DNA from: Sipunculus nudus
Taxonomy: Eukaryota; Annelida; Sipuncula; Golfingiida; Sipunculidae
Length of the DNA stretch: 64,000 bases
Assembly (NCBI GenBank): GCA_026874595.1
Contig: CM049314.1
Location: 74,414,300-74,478,299, forward strand
Direction of reading: 5' to 3'
Shown here: piece by piece, positions 25,301-37,559 of the stretch
Layout: each line of letters opens with the position of its first letter
Position numbering within the stretch: the stretch's first letter is position 1
The notes under the pieces: generated by a model
Database searches by the model: none
Told to the model about the DNA's origin: nothing
The model's input: only the letters and a program-made list of their open reading frames with translations
Position numbers and translations under genes: made by a program

Positions 25301-25954
25301 TTCTGAGGGGTACTTACTACAAAGGATATGGGTAACAGAGACCTAATTACATGTTTTCACAGAGCCTTTCATGGACCTCACTTGATGTCAAATTAGAAGA
25401 ATCTAGGTCAAGCGGTTACGATTTGTGCCCTGTAAACAGATTACAGCTTCTTTGAAGGTCTCAAAAATAAAGAAAAAAAAAATTCGTAAAAATTGGAAAA
25501 AATACAGGTGGCGCCACCAGTTTGCAGGAACTGATGGAACACTCCATTATCAATATGTCTGCAAAGAATCATGGAGATCAATGCATTGTTATTCAGATAC
25601 TGGAGCTTTTGTATCAAATTTTTAATTATTCTGAGGGGTACTTACAACGAGGGATATGGGTAACAGAGACCTAATTACATGTTTTCACAGAGACTTTTCA
25701 TGGACCTCACTTGATGTCAAGTTAGAAGAATCTAGGTCAAGCGGTAACGATTTGTGCCCTGTTAACAGATGACAGCTTCTTTGAAGGTCTCAAAAATAAA
25801 GAAAAAAAAATTCCCCTAAAGCTCTGTGACCTTGATAAGTAGGTCAAGACCACCCATCTTTGAACTTGACCAAGATTTGACTAAGGTTCCAGGTCCAGTG
25901 GTTACGATTTGTGCCCTGTTAACAGATGACAGGTTCATTGCAGGTCTAAAACAA
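22370..25954 (+). repeat. C array: ~335-bp satellite, main block
   Basis: Imperfect head-to-tail units. The core GGTGGCGCCACCAGTCTGC or a near variant lies at about 23326, 23660, 23940, 24505, 24843, 25179 and 25505; intact neighbours are 326-338 bp apart. Each unit then has CTGATGAAACACTCCATGAT, AAGAATCATGGTGATCAA, GATACTTGAGCTTTTGTATC, a GGGGTACTT phrase, GGATATGGGTAACAGAGACC, TTTTCATGGACCTCCCTGG, and ends with ACGATTTGTGCCCTGTTAAC and an A-rich GAAAAAAATTCG tract. No conserved reading frame. Two opening motifs of A type (22757, 24300) lie inside, so the array is a mosaic. Confidence 0.85.
24140..24290. mobile_element. Short foldback insert in the C array
   Basis: A locally GC-rich ~150-bp insert. 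GGAACAAACG near 24174-24183 is complemented by CGTTTGTTCC near 24271-24280, with flanking similarity (GTCTG / CCCAG). The C-unit text is interrupted here. Probably a small MITE-like foldback; no duplication was identified. Confidence 0.4.
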
Positions 25955-27794
25955 GGGACCCATGGGTCACAGTGCTCAGCTGATGTTTGAAATTTTTGCA
26001 AATGCAAAATATGCAAAATATTCTATTGTAATGTTTTTCATATATATAAGCATATAAGAAGCTAAGATGAAAGCGGCCCTTCTACTTGGTTATAGTAAAG
26101 TTCTAAATATGTGATTGCAAAACTAATACTCTGACAAGGTTGTCATGACGAGAAACAGTAAAAGTTTTGAGATACTGTGATGCATATGAAAAATTTACAC
26201 ATGGACAGGCAAGTGGACAGAAGGGACTAAAACATTCATTTCACTTTCAAGGGAATTATGCATTTAAGTTTATATAAAAGCCTATTTTTAAGCATATCCT
26301 CTTTTTCCATTAATAGTTTTATCATATTCAATTTTTTTACAAGTCTTATAAATTTGTAATAAAAAAATCTGAAAATATAAGTTAAAATATCAGAATTCTA
26401 TTCATTATATCATTATTTATTCTGAGTGTAGCTCATTTAGGGTCATATTATGCATACATGTATATTTTATTATCTTCAAATCACAAATGTTTAAACTGAT
26501 TTTAAAAGAAAATAATGCAACAACATTCCTTGAATCACTATTATAAGTTTTGCACATTGGATTTTTCAGTTCATGCTTAATTTTATTCACCGAAATAAAA
26601 GATTCCGTAAATTTGATAAAATAAAAACATTTTTCAAATAAAGTATACACTTTTGGTTGAATGAGGGACAAACAATATCACTGTGCTAATTATTATCTCA
26701 GCTATAATTTATTACTGGAATTAATAGTCAATTTCACACCTGGTGAAGTTTTTACTCTTGTGAAGTAAGGAATCACTTATCTGATGAACATCCACACTTT
26801 CATAGCAATACAGCACTTTGTGGACACAATTAAATGTGCACACTAATCATTGTAACCCTGGTGGTACAATACAAAATCTAAAATGTAGCATAGCCTAGAA
26901 TAAGAATATTCAAATACAGAAAAATATCTAGTTTATGCACCATCTGGGGGGGGGGGGGGAGTGTAGAGCAGGGGAGAAGCCTGCTAATAGTAGCCAACCG
27001 GAGCCAAGGCAAGCTGCCTAGAGTGGGTTACATAACACAAGTGAAGGCTGTACTTCTAGGTGGGCTAGATGTAAACAACATTTGACATGGTGTATGAAAA
27101 CTTGAATAACAGCTACTCTTTTCAATCAATTCCTTTGAAATTTCATATTTTAAAAGATTAAATCCTTATGTATATATGCTGTGAAAATTTAATCAACAGT
27201 GCTTACAGGGAAAAAACGTGCCGTTACCAAAGTTGGACAAAATTTAAGGTTTTGATTTTTTATTTATCCTTATAACTAGAAAAATTTGCAAAATTGAGAT
27301 TTAATTTTGGATAAACAATTGAATCTTGATTGAATAAAGTTATTTCCCTGAAAAAAAACAAATTCCAGCTTCAGCAATTCTCATGTTAAGTGAGTAAATA
27401 TATTTTCTGATATTTTAAAAACTGCATTATATTTGGGCCTCTTAGTTCAAAACAATACGTAATACTGACCTAATTTTTGGTATGTTGATAGAAAATGTAT
27501 GGAAAATATGTATACTAAATATGATAAAGAACAGACCAGTGGTTTTGATATAACTCAGCCTTGAAGTGTAACAATGGCTTTTTTATTGAAAATTGAGGTT
27601 TTTCCTTAATATCTCAAAGGAACGAAGTCCTAGTGACCCAATTTTCAGTATGGAAGGAAATTTTGGGAACATCTAAATGTAAGCAATATTTTGGATTCAT
27701 AGGTCCAAGGGTTTCCAAAAGTGCCCTGTTAACGGCCGGACGACGGACAAAGGACCACGACTATAGCTCAGATGACTTATAGTCAGCTGAGCTA
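25955..27794 (+). mobile_element. A module, copy 2
   Basis: It opens with ACAAGGGACCCATGGGTCAC and AGTGCTCAGCTGA. It closes with a GGCCGGACGACGGAC run and a hairpin at 27764-27794 (arms TAGCTCAGATGACT / AGTCAGCTGAGCTA, one mismatch). It has the same internal order as copy 3, including CTTGGTTATAGTAAAG, CACACCTGGTGAAG, a poly-G tract (26947-26960) and TGAAGTGTAACAATGG. Non-coding. The two copies are about 4.86 kb apart and clearly close relatives by eye. Confidence 0.75.
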
Positions 27795-28199
27795 AAAATG
27801 AAGTCTTAACATTGTTTTAGGCTATTGAAAAATGAAAAAAAAAAAAAAAACATATTCGTGTTATAAACATATTTGGTTAACCTACTTTCTGTTTAATATC
27901 AGTGTACCCAGTGTAACCTTGTGAAAATTAGTGTTCAAGTTTATCATGCATACAGCACTGTCTTTTATCTTCCTTCAAGCATGGTGCAGGTCCATCGATT
28001 TTGTTCACATTTCTTTGAACTAATTTTCAGGACATTTAACAACTGTTGGAGTCTGCTGGAGTCTCTGTTGGCAAGTGTGATCAAGGTGTGATAAAAACGA
28101 TATAAAATCAAACACAATTATCAACTCCTGGACACAATTACCAGTAAAACATTAGTTCACCGATTTGCAACAGCTTGAAACACAAAAATAGAAAATCAC

Positions 28200-30172
28200 A
28201 AACAAGGCCTACAGGCTTAATGCGAACCTGTGCAATGGGACAACACCAGGTATAATGCTTCAATGCTGGACAATTAATATTCAAGTACACGTTTAACATG
28301 AATATGAACAATGCAAGTACTAAACATTTTGAATAAGAAACAATTACACAAATATCACTGCTGAAATTCTGGCACTGTTGCACCCAACACAAAATTGTTT
28401 GTAGCTTGCACCACCAGTCTTGTATACAATGAAGCAATCAGAGATATATACATATGCCCAATTTCAGACTGATATATCAAACCCCTCCTGAGAAATAAAC
28501 AGGGACATACACTGTGCAAAAATTATTGTAGGTGGCACCACAAGTCTTGTATAAGACAAAGCTATCTGATATATATAAATATGCCAAATTTCAGGCTGAT
28601 ATATCAAATTTCTCTGTAGAAATAAGCAGGCACATACACTGAGCTAAAGTCATTGTAGGTAGCCACAGCTGTCTTGTGAACAAGCCATCAAAGACGCATA
28701 GACAGGTCAAAATATCAGGACACACATGAAACTTACTTTGAGTCTGATGCACTGGGCTGACCAGGCTTAGGTGAGAAAGGCAGTTGCCCCGAGCGAACTT
28801 AGACAAATTACTGGCTCAAGCTACTGCACTGAGTGAACTCTTCACCAGCACCTGGCTAGACTGAGTGAACTTTTGACCTGTACCTGGCTGCATTGAGTGA
28901 ACTCTTGACCTGTTGCATAATCTGACACAGTTGGCAGTCTGCCAAAGCTATAAATAGATCAAGGCTGAACTTTGGTTCCAAATTTGATGTGGTGGGCAGT
29001 CTGTCAAGGCTATAAATATAATGCAGCTACTGCGCTGAGTGAACTCTTGACCTATACCTGGATGTACCGAGTGAACTCTTGACCTGTTGCCTAATCTGAT
29101 ACAGTTGGCAGTCTGACAAAGAACCATGTCCTAGGATAATTCTTGTCAAAAACTGAACGATTCAACTTGAAAGAGGCTCAAATTATGAGGTTTTTGCCCA
29201 TAAAAACAGGTCAATGTAGGTTGCGCTACAAAATCTGCAATTTCAAATATGAGTCATGTGACCAACATTTGCACATGCTTGGTGATGCCAGCTCCAGTCA
29301 TTTCTGAGATTGCTATGTCAGTATGCTTACTTGGCCAAATGACTAAGTTCAAATTTGCATAACTCCACCAAAATTCATTAAACACAAACGATTTGAACAA
29401 ACTTGAGAAGGCTTGCCTCTGGGATCGTTTCTGTAAAATATTAAACAATCTGGCTGGACCGTTCACAAGAAGAAGATTTTTAAAGTTTTTTCAGCTTTTT
29501 CCCTATAAAGTCTAAGTAAATGCAGATAGCAAAAAAAAAAAAAAAAAAATAAGCTGAATCTCATAACATTTGATATGTTACAGATTATTGCATTATATCT
29601 GGGGATGTTAGCTCCTGCTATTCCTGAGAAATTATGGGTTCATGTACAGATGACCGATGACCCCTGTACAAAAAAAAAGTCAATGCATGTGGCACCACCA
29701 ATACCTGAATTTCATATATGACTCATGTGACCAACACTGGAATAATATTTGTTGATGATAGTGCCAGCTGTTTGTGAGATTGTCATTTAAGTATGCTTTT
29801 TCATACAGATAGATGACTAAGTTCAACTTCCTTTAACTCGGCAAAAATTCACCGAACTTGAACCATTCGAACAAATTTGACAGAAAGTATAAGAGATTAT
29901 TTCTGTGAAATATTGAACAATTTGGCTGGAACATTTCAGAGGAGAAGATTTTTTACGTTTTTTAGCTTTTTCTCTATAAAATCTAAGAAAATGCATTTAG
30001 CCAAAAAATAAATCAAAATCTGATAGAGCTTTTCAGACGGCTAATTTTTTGCATAAAATTTCATGATGCTAGCTCCTGTCCTTTTTGAGATAGTATGGGT
30101 TAATTCACAGACGACGGACAAAGGACGACAGATGGCGGACGACACCACACCATCGCATTAGCTCACAGGTTC
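28200..30172 (+). repeat. B module, copy 2 (B')
   Basis: It starts AACAAGGCCTACAGGCTTAA like copy 1. It has three ~123-bp tandem units (cores near 28395, 28518 and 28640) and a patch at 28800-29115 that repeats GAGTGAACTCTTGACCTG. Then come the 'gagtcatgtgaccaacatttgcac' paragraphs and a tail CAGACGACGGACAAAGGACG ending in TAGCTCACAGG. It lacks the SINE present in copy 1. Confidence 0.7.
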
Positions 30173-30811
30173 GCTAAAAAATACAAAACCCTTACTAAAG
30201 TGCTCTATGAAGCAATGTTTGATACAAATCTGATATAAACTGCATAAACTGAATGTTAAGAAATTATGACCTGTGGGTACCCTGGAGAACCTGGGTCACT
30301 AAGACTCTATATATTGAGTCTGTATCTGAATCACCGTTTTGTCTGTATGGGCACATTCTGTGGTTCATCCATTTTGCAAAATCTCTTTTATCAAACAACA
30401 CAAAACAAGTGTCGGGAAAATATTGATTTCCCTCATCTGAGGAGACCTCGAAAAACTTATTTTCCTACATATCACTTTAGTGTATATATATCACTATTAC
30501 TAGCATAACAAGAAAGTATTGGACACTATATAGAGCTCTGATATTTGGTCCCTCTGACATCACTCTGGAATTTTAGTAATAAGACCAAAACATATGGAGA
30601 CCTATCTTAAAGAAATCATATCCATGTGAAATCATGAAAACATGACCTAAACTACTGGAAACAAAAAATCTTAATTATTAGATAAAACAGTGTGAAAGTT
30701 TCCCTCCCTTTCAATGACATCTAAAAACAGAAGTGAGTGCGGTTGATGACATCTTTAGTTTAAACAGGCTTTTTTCATAAAGAAGTTACACATCCATTCC
30801 AGAAGATCAAC
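30173..30811. other. Spacer without recognisable feature
   Basis: An AT-rich spacer between B' and the next A module. An 80-codon open frame at 30266-30508 resembles nothing I know and has no supporting signal. Confidence 0.4.
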
Positions 30812-32622
30812 ACAAGGGACCCATGGGTCTCGGCGCTCAGCTGAAGTTTGAAATTTTTGCAAATGCAAAATATGCAAAATATTCAATTGTAATGATTTTC
30901 ATTTATATAAGCATATGTGAAGCTAAGAGGAAAGGGGCCCTCCTACTTGGTTATAGTAAAGTTCTAAATATATGATTACAAACTAATGCTCTGACAAGAC
31001 TGTCATGAAGAAAAACAGTAACAGTTTTGAGATACTGTGATGCATATGAAAAATTTACAGATGTACAGGCAAGTGGACAGAATGGACTAATACCTTTATT
31101 TCACTTTCAAGAGAGAATAATGCATTTAAGTTTATATATAAGCCTATTTTTTTAGCATATCCAATTTTTCTTTTAATAGTTTTTATCTGATTCATTTTTT
31201 TTTTATTAAAAAGTTTTATAAATTTGTAATAAAAAAACTGAAAATATAAGTTATAATATTAGAATTCCAAGTTGCAATCATTATATATCTAGAGTGTAGC
31301 TCATATTGGGTCATATTATGCATACACATATATTTTATTATTTTTAAATCACAAATGTTTAAACTGAATTTAAAAGAAAATAATGCCACAATATGGCATC
31401 TACAAGATTATTCCTTGAATCACTATTAAAAAAGTTTTGCACATTGGAGTTTTCAGTACATGCTTAATTTTATTCACTGAAATGAAATAAAAGATTCAGT
31501 AAATTTGATAAAATAAAAACATCTATTCAAATAAAGTATACACACTGTTGGTTGAATGAGGGACAAACAATATCATCGTGCTTATTACTATCTCAGCTAT
31601 AATTTATAACTGGAATTAATAGTCAATTTCACACCTGGTGAAGTTTTTACTCTTCTGAAGTAAGGAATTACTTATCTGATGAACTTCCACATTTTCATAG
31701 CAATACACCACTTAGTGGACACAATTCAATATGCACTTTAATCATTGTAACCCTGGTTGTACAATACAAAATCTAAAATGTAGCATAGCCAAGAATAAAA
31801 TAAAATACAGAAAATTATAACATTCATCTAGTTAATGCACCATCTGGGGGGGGGGGGAGTGCAGGGCAGAGGGGAAGCCTGCTAGTAGTGGCCAAGCTGA
31901 GCAAAGGCAACCTGCCTGGGGTCAGTCACATAATGCACGTGAAGGCTGTACTAGATGTAAACAACACTTGACATGGTGTATGGAAACATGAATTAAAGCT
32001 ACTCCTTTCAATCAATTCCTTTGAAATTTCAGATTTTAAAAGATTATATCCTTATGTATATATGTTGTGAAAATTAAATCAAGAGTGCTTACAGGGAAAA
32101 AAAGTGCCATTGCCAAAGTTGGACAAAATTTAAGGTATTGATTTTTTATTTAAGCTAATAACTTGACAAATTTGCAAAATTGAGATTTAATTTTGGATAA
32201 ACAATTGAATCTTAATTAAATAAAGTTATATTCCTGAAAAAAAGTCTCCAGCTTCAGCTATTCTAATGTTAGGTGAGTAAATATATTTCCTGTTTTTTTT
32301 TAAATGCATTATATTTGGGCCCATAACTTCAAAATAATACCCAATACTGACCTAATTTTTGGTTTGTTCATAGAGAATGTATGGAAGAATATGAATACTA
32401 AATATGATCAAAACAGATCAGGCAGCCTTGAAGTGTAACAATGTTTTTTTTTTATGGAAAACGGAGGTTTTTCCTTAATATCTCGAAGGAACAAAGTCCT
32501 AATGACCCAATTTTAGGTATGGTAGGAGATTTTGGGGACATCTTATGGTATTCAAAGTTTTGGATTCGTAGGTCCAACGGTTTTAAAACGTGCCCTGTTG
32601 ACGGACGGACGGCCGGACGACG
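30812..32622 (+). mobile_element. A module, copy 3, truncated at its GGAC tail
   Basis: It opens ACAAGGGACCCATGGGTCTC, GGCGCTCAGCTGA and follows copy 2 throughout (poly-G at 31847-31857). The end differs: after the run GACGGACGGACGGCCGGACG near 32596-32615 the hairpin is missing. The text switches directly to the middle of a C unit (ACTTTTCATGGACCTCCC), so the tail has recombined with a C repeat. Confidence 0.7.
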
Positions 32623-33431
32623 GACTTTTCATGGACCTCCCTGGATGTTCCAGGTCCAGTGGTTACGATTTGTGCCCTGTTAACAGAGGACAGTTTCATT
32701 GCAGGTCTAAAAAAAAGAGAAAAAAAAATTCGTAAAATTGGAAAAAATATAGGTGGCGCCACCAGTCTGCAGGAAGTGATGGAACATCCCATGATCAATA
32801 TTCATGCAAAGAATCATGGTGATCAATGCAGTAGTTATTCAGATACTAGAGCTTTCGTATCAAATTTTGCATTATTCTTGGGGGCACTTTGGAGCGCCAT
32901 GGCTCCAAGGATATGGGTAACAGAGACCTAATTTCAAGATTTCAAGGAGATTTTTCATGGACCTCCCTGGATGTTAAGTTTGAAGATTCCAAGTCCAGTG
33001 GTTACGATATGTGCCCTGTTAACAGATGACAGTTTCATTGCAGATCTGAAAAAAAGAGAAAAAAATTCGAAAAAATTGGAAAAAATACAGGTGGCGCCAC
33101 CAGTCTGCAGGAAGTGATGGAACATCCAATGATCAATATTCATGCAAAGAATCATGGTGATCAATGCAGTGGTTATTCAGATACTTGAGCTTTTGTATCA
33201 AATTTTGCATTATTCTGGGGGGTACTTTGGAGCGCCATAGCTCAAAGGATATGGGTAACAGAGACCTAATTTCAGGTTTTCAAGGAGATTTTTCATGGAC
33301 CTCCCTGGATGTCAAGTGAGAAGATTCCAGGTCCAGCGGTTATGATTTGGGCCCTGTTAACGGACGGCCGGCCGGACGGACGGACGACGGGTGATCGCTA
33401 TCGCTCAGATGACTTTCAGTTTGTGAGCTAA
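32623..33431 (+). repeat. C array, second block, with hairpin-type tail
   Basis: Two full C units (cores at about 32750 and 33090, 340 bp apart) and one partial unit. The last unit ends in a GGCCGGCCGGACGGACGG run and a degraded hairpin (GCTCAGATGACTTTCAG, then GTGAGCTA), the same tail as the A modules. Confidence 0.8.
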
Positions 33432-34177
33432 AAAAACACATGTTGACCGACTCTGAGGGTACTACACAAAAATGTACTGGAGAGCGGGAGGATAGCGATA
33501 TGTGCGATGTGTGGAGGCTATAGAGCAGAAGTTTTGAGACTTTTATGCTAGTGTGATGGAGCCAGCTATGGTGGTGTCCGGTGTATATAGGACACACTAT
33601 CTTTCTGTGCTCCGGGAATAGTTACTCAAATGTACACCGTTTGAACTGAAGCGGGATCCTGCATGGATTATCTTAATGACGTCTGATAAACTGTTGAGTG
33701 GAGAGCCAGTTTTGTTTTTATGAAATTTTTTGCTGAGAGCCAGTTTTGGATTCACCTAGTGGACGTGAGCACAGATTGAATTGTTAGATAAATGGACTGT
33801 GGATTAAGGCACCGAGTGACTACAGTGAAACACCGAGATGTGGACATCGAACTGTGTATGTAAGCTAAAAACCAGCCCATTTTATTATACCCGTTTGGCT
33901 TTGGTGCAGTTCACCTAAAAGGACTCAGGGTTTGTAACACAGTGTTATATGAGCCAGCTGTCGACATTACATCTTGGTATGTTATTATATGTTCATAGAC
34001 CATTTAATGTATATATGTTTTTGTTATAGCGGTTTAGAATCTGTTCATATATTTCTTTCTTTTGTCGTAGGCAGGGCAAAATTCATTAGAGAGATACCAT
34101 TTTTTTTATTATGGCCGCACTTTTCGTATTTTAACTTATTATTTTCTCTCAAGCGGGTTCTCGCCCGAAACTGTGAC
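33432..34177. mobile_element. ~745-bp unclassified insertion, possible solo LTR
   Basis: This block interrupts the C repeat text, which resumes at about 34178 (CAATACATTAGTTTCAGATA). It begins TGTTGACC and ends GTGACA, consistent with LTR ends (TG/CA), and has a TATATA-like site near 33576. I found no clear target duplication and no second copy, so solo LTR is only a suggestion. Confidence 0.3.
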
Positions 34178-36156
34178 ACAATACATTAGTTTCAGATACA
34201 GGAGCCTTTGTATCAGATTTTTTATTATTCTGGAGGGTAAATTCGAGCCCCATAACTCAGAGGATATAGGTGACAGTGACCTAATTTCAGGTTTCCAATG
34301 ATTTTTTTTTTATAAATCTCCATGGGTGAAACGTCAAAAGATTCTAGGCCTACGGAAACAATTTGTGCCTCATCTGACTGACTGGGTGCTCAATATCATG
34401 TTTTCAGCCTGTATTTCGCAAGATGTAGGTCACTATGACCTAAATTCAGGTTTCCAAAGAGATTGCTGAAAGCATCGTGTTGGTAAAACGTTACTATTGG
34501 CTCCTATGTCCACCTTCACACATAATGTTACAGGTCGTTTTTTTTATTATTATTTCTTATTCCTGGGGGTTCTATGTCCAAGAAAGTGATAACCTCTCTT
34601 CTACCTACTGTGTCAATAACCATTGAGTCACAATCTAGAGGAGTGTCAGAGTCGCTATCACTGTCAACAGCATTCACCTGCTGGTGCTTGGCATGCTCCA
34701 GGTGGTTACGTTGGCCACTGAGTGTGTTTGCCTGTCGTGACTTTTGCTCGTTTTTTACAAACATGGCAGAAGTGATTTAGTTTTCCCACAAGAGCCACAC
34801 TTATTTTTCCCAAAAGCTGGGCATTTCCTAGGAGGGTGTCTTCGCCCACGGTCACATGTCACTCTTGATTGCTGATGCTGCACTGTACGAAGTAAGATCG
34901 CTAAAGCAGCCTGAAAATGTCGTTCTGATTGAATGGCTTGCTCGACCGTCAAGTCATTGTCTATAAGTTTCTTACTCGCTTCGGGCCATATGACCCAAGT
35001 AAACAGTTGTTGCATTATATCTGATGTCTGATTTTACTTCTTCGGTTGGTTATGAGCATAGCATGGCTTTAGCTTTTAGCCTAACAACAAAATCTTCCAC
35101 ACAGGACACCATAACCTAATTTCATGTTCAAAGGCAATTTGCGTAGGCTCTCCCAAATTGTCCTTTGAGAGGATTCTTGGTCCAGTGGTTAAGGTTTGTG
35201 CCCTGTTAACGGCTGGACTACTACATTTGCAGGTCTCAAAAAAAGAAAGAATGCTTATAAATTCAAGAACAAGTTACCCATGGTTTATGACGCTCAGCCG
35301 ACTGACATGTTGACAAAATGCCCTAATACAACTAATATATATAAAATAGCGGCATCATCGTCATGCATATTAGCTTACGCTCATCAAGACCTATAAACAC
35401 ATCAAATTTGAAGACAATCCAACCAGCCTCTCCTTAGGAATCTTGCAATTTGTATTTTGCATTATTTCTGGGGTGCTCAAACATACCCAGAAACTCTAAG
35501 AACATGGGTCACATTGACCCGATTTCATGTTTCTGGGGAGAAATTTTAAGGAACTCTCAGAATGTCAAGTTAGAAGATTCTATGTCCAATGGTCATGATT
35601 TGTGCCTTGCTTTGGTTTCAAATTTTCAATATTCGGGGGGGGGGGGGGTTGCTTATTAGCCCCATAGCTCGGATAATATGGGTAACAGAGACCTCATTTC
35701 AGGATTCTAATGAGATTTTTTTTTACGTCTCTGGATGTCAAGTTAGAAAATTCTAGGACCAAAAGTAACGATTTGTGCCCTGATAAAGGACGACCGCATC
35801 TTTAAAGGTCTCCAAAAATAGAGAATTTTTTTTTTAAAGATTGAAAACAAGTCGCGCCACCAGTCTGCAGAAACTGATGAAACACTCCATGATCAATATC
35901 CATGCATAGAATCATGGCGATCAAGGCATTAGTTGTTCAGATACTTGAGCTGTTGCAACAAATTTTCCATTCTGGGGGGTACTTCGGAAACGACTAGTTC
36001 GAAGAATATGGGAATCAGAGAACTAATTTTAGGTTTTTAAAAGAGACTTTCATGGGCCTCCCAGCATGTCAAGATAGAAGAATTTAGGCCCAGTCCTAAC
36101 GATTTGTGCCCTATTAACAGATGACCACATCTTCTCAATTATAGAAAAAAAATGTA
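34178..36156 (+). repeat. C array, third block (diverged, interrupted)
   Basis: Diverged C-type units, with a core GTCGCGCCACCAGTCTGC near 35850 and the usual GTGCCCTGTTAAC ends. An A-type opening (ACAAGTTACCCATGG, GCTCAGCCGACTG) is near 35265. A poly-G tract lies at 35634-35648. A retrotransposon gag fragment interrupts it at about 34500-35100. Confidence 0.65.
34528..35105 (-). pseudogene. gag: LTR-retrotransposon gag C-terminal fragment
   Basis: On the minus strand, broken frames give VEDFVVRLKAKAMLC and EEVKSDIRYNATT, then LTVEQAIQSERH and a nucleocapsid-like RHPPRKCPAFGKNKCGSCGK. Next come KNEQKSRQ and a Ser/Asp tract DSDSDSDTPLD leading to REVITFLDIEPPG. This is the order capsid end, zinc knuckle, linker before protease in Ty3/gypsy-type elements. 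The first knuckle cysteine pair is damaged and a frameshift falls inside the second knuckle. It is separate from, and opposite in strand to, the element at 9.3-12.7 kb. No RT or LTR accompanies it. Confidence 0.7.
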
Positions 36157-36904
36157 AACAAGGGACCCATGGGACACGGCGCTCAGCTATTATATATAAT
36201 AATAAATATGATTTGGAAATGAGGCACATGCTGGTTTTGTCTGGTAATAAATAAAAGCTGTATTATGAGTTTTTGGTGTTTAGCGTATGTATGATTTTGA
36301 TAGTATCTTTGGCGAAAGGGAAGAGGACTGATTTCATTTATTCTATATTATAAGCAGCACATATAATATAAGAGTTTAACTATTTATTAAAATTTAATAA
36401 CAAATATTGTGCCAAATATAATTTTTATTAAAAATAATAAGAGAATCATATGATTTTTAAAAAATAAAATATAACTGATATGATTATTAAAATAATATTA
36501 TAGAATATATTCATGAATGCAATACTTTCATTTTTACCTGAATTCCCATTCTTATGCAAGAAATTTTATAATGATTCATATTCGTATTCAAAATCATTTG
36601 CAAAGTATTTGCACCATGTCTGGTATTTATTCAGTTAAAGCCAAACAAAGATGCTGAGAATCCAGAATATACAAAATTCACAAATTAAAATAAGATCATA
36701 AGTACCTGGTTTCATGGCTTTTATTTATATTAAAAAAATAAATGTATTATATATTCACTTTGGACTACTTTCACATCAATGCCGAATTTTGGATTCCTAG
36801 GTCTTACGGTTTCAAAACGTGCCAGTTTAACGGACGGACGGACGGGCAGCCGACGGACAAAGGACCACAACTATAGCTTAGATGACTTATAGTCAGCTGA
36901 GCTA
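36157..36904 (+). mobile_element. A module, copy 4 (internally deleted)
   Basis: It has the opening ACAAGGGACCCATGGGACAC, GGCGCTCAGCT and the end GACGGACAAAGGACC with a hairpin at 36874-36904, but it is only about 750 bp long. The part with the poly-G tract and much of the right half is missing. It shows that both termini can be kept while the interior is lost, as in non-autonomous transposons. Confidence 0.7.
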
Positions 36905-37345
36905 AAAATCGAAACAATATAGGTATTGTGACTAGTCTGCAGAAACTGATGAAACACTTCTTGATCAATATCCATGCAAAGAATCATGGTAATCAATACA
37001 TTAGTTGGTTAGATGCTTGAGCTATTGTATCAACTTTTCAATTATTCTGGGTGGTATTTAGAAGCTCCATAGCTCAGAGGTTTTGGGTAACAGAGATCTC
37101 ATTAGTTTTCCAAGGAGACTTTTCATGGGCCTCCCTGCATGTCAAGATAGAAGATTCTAGGTCCAGTCGTTACGATTTGTGCCCTGTTAACGGTCGCACG
37201 GAAAGAAGGACAGACAGACAGAATGACGGACGGACGCCGGACAAAGATTGATCGCTATAGCTCAGATGACTTTCAGTCCAGCGGTTACGATTTGTGCCCT
37301 GTAAACAGATTAAAGGATGAAGGACAGATTGACCATTATAAATCA
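36905..37345 (+). repeat. C array, fourth block
   Basis: One full C unit plus a fragment, ending in a run of GACGGACGGACGCCGGAC and a TATAGCTCAGATGACTTTCAGT tail (the second arm is replaced by C-unit text). Confidence 0.65.
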
Positions 37346-37559
37346 AATGACTGTCAGTCAGCTATATGGGAGGTAGTTACCTCCTTCATAAAATGGAGGG
37401 TATACCTTCTTCAATATTTTATTGAAAATATATATATCACAAGAGATACTTTGTGTTCATCAGTAACATAAAAATGTATATTACATAATATGTACTAATC
37501 GTTGATTTAGTCGGTGAATCAGCATTACCATAATGCTTACCATTTTCAGCAAATATCTC

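Noticed and set aside
30266-30508. 80-codon plus-strand frame between modules
   Set aside because: No family wording, and it lies in repeat-rich spacer.
22370-37345. CRISPR-like direct repeats
   Set aside because: Units are ~335 bp without short repeat-spacer structure, and the genome is eukaryotic.
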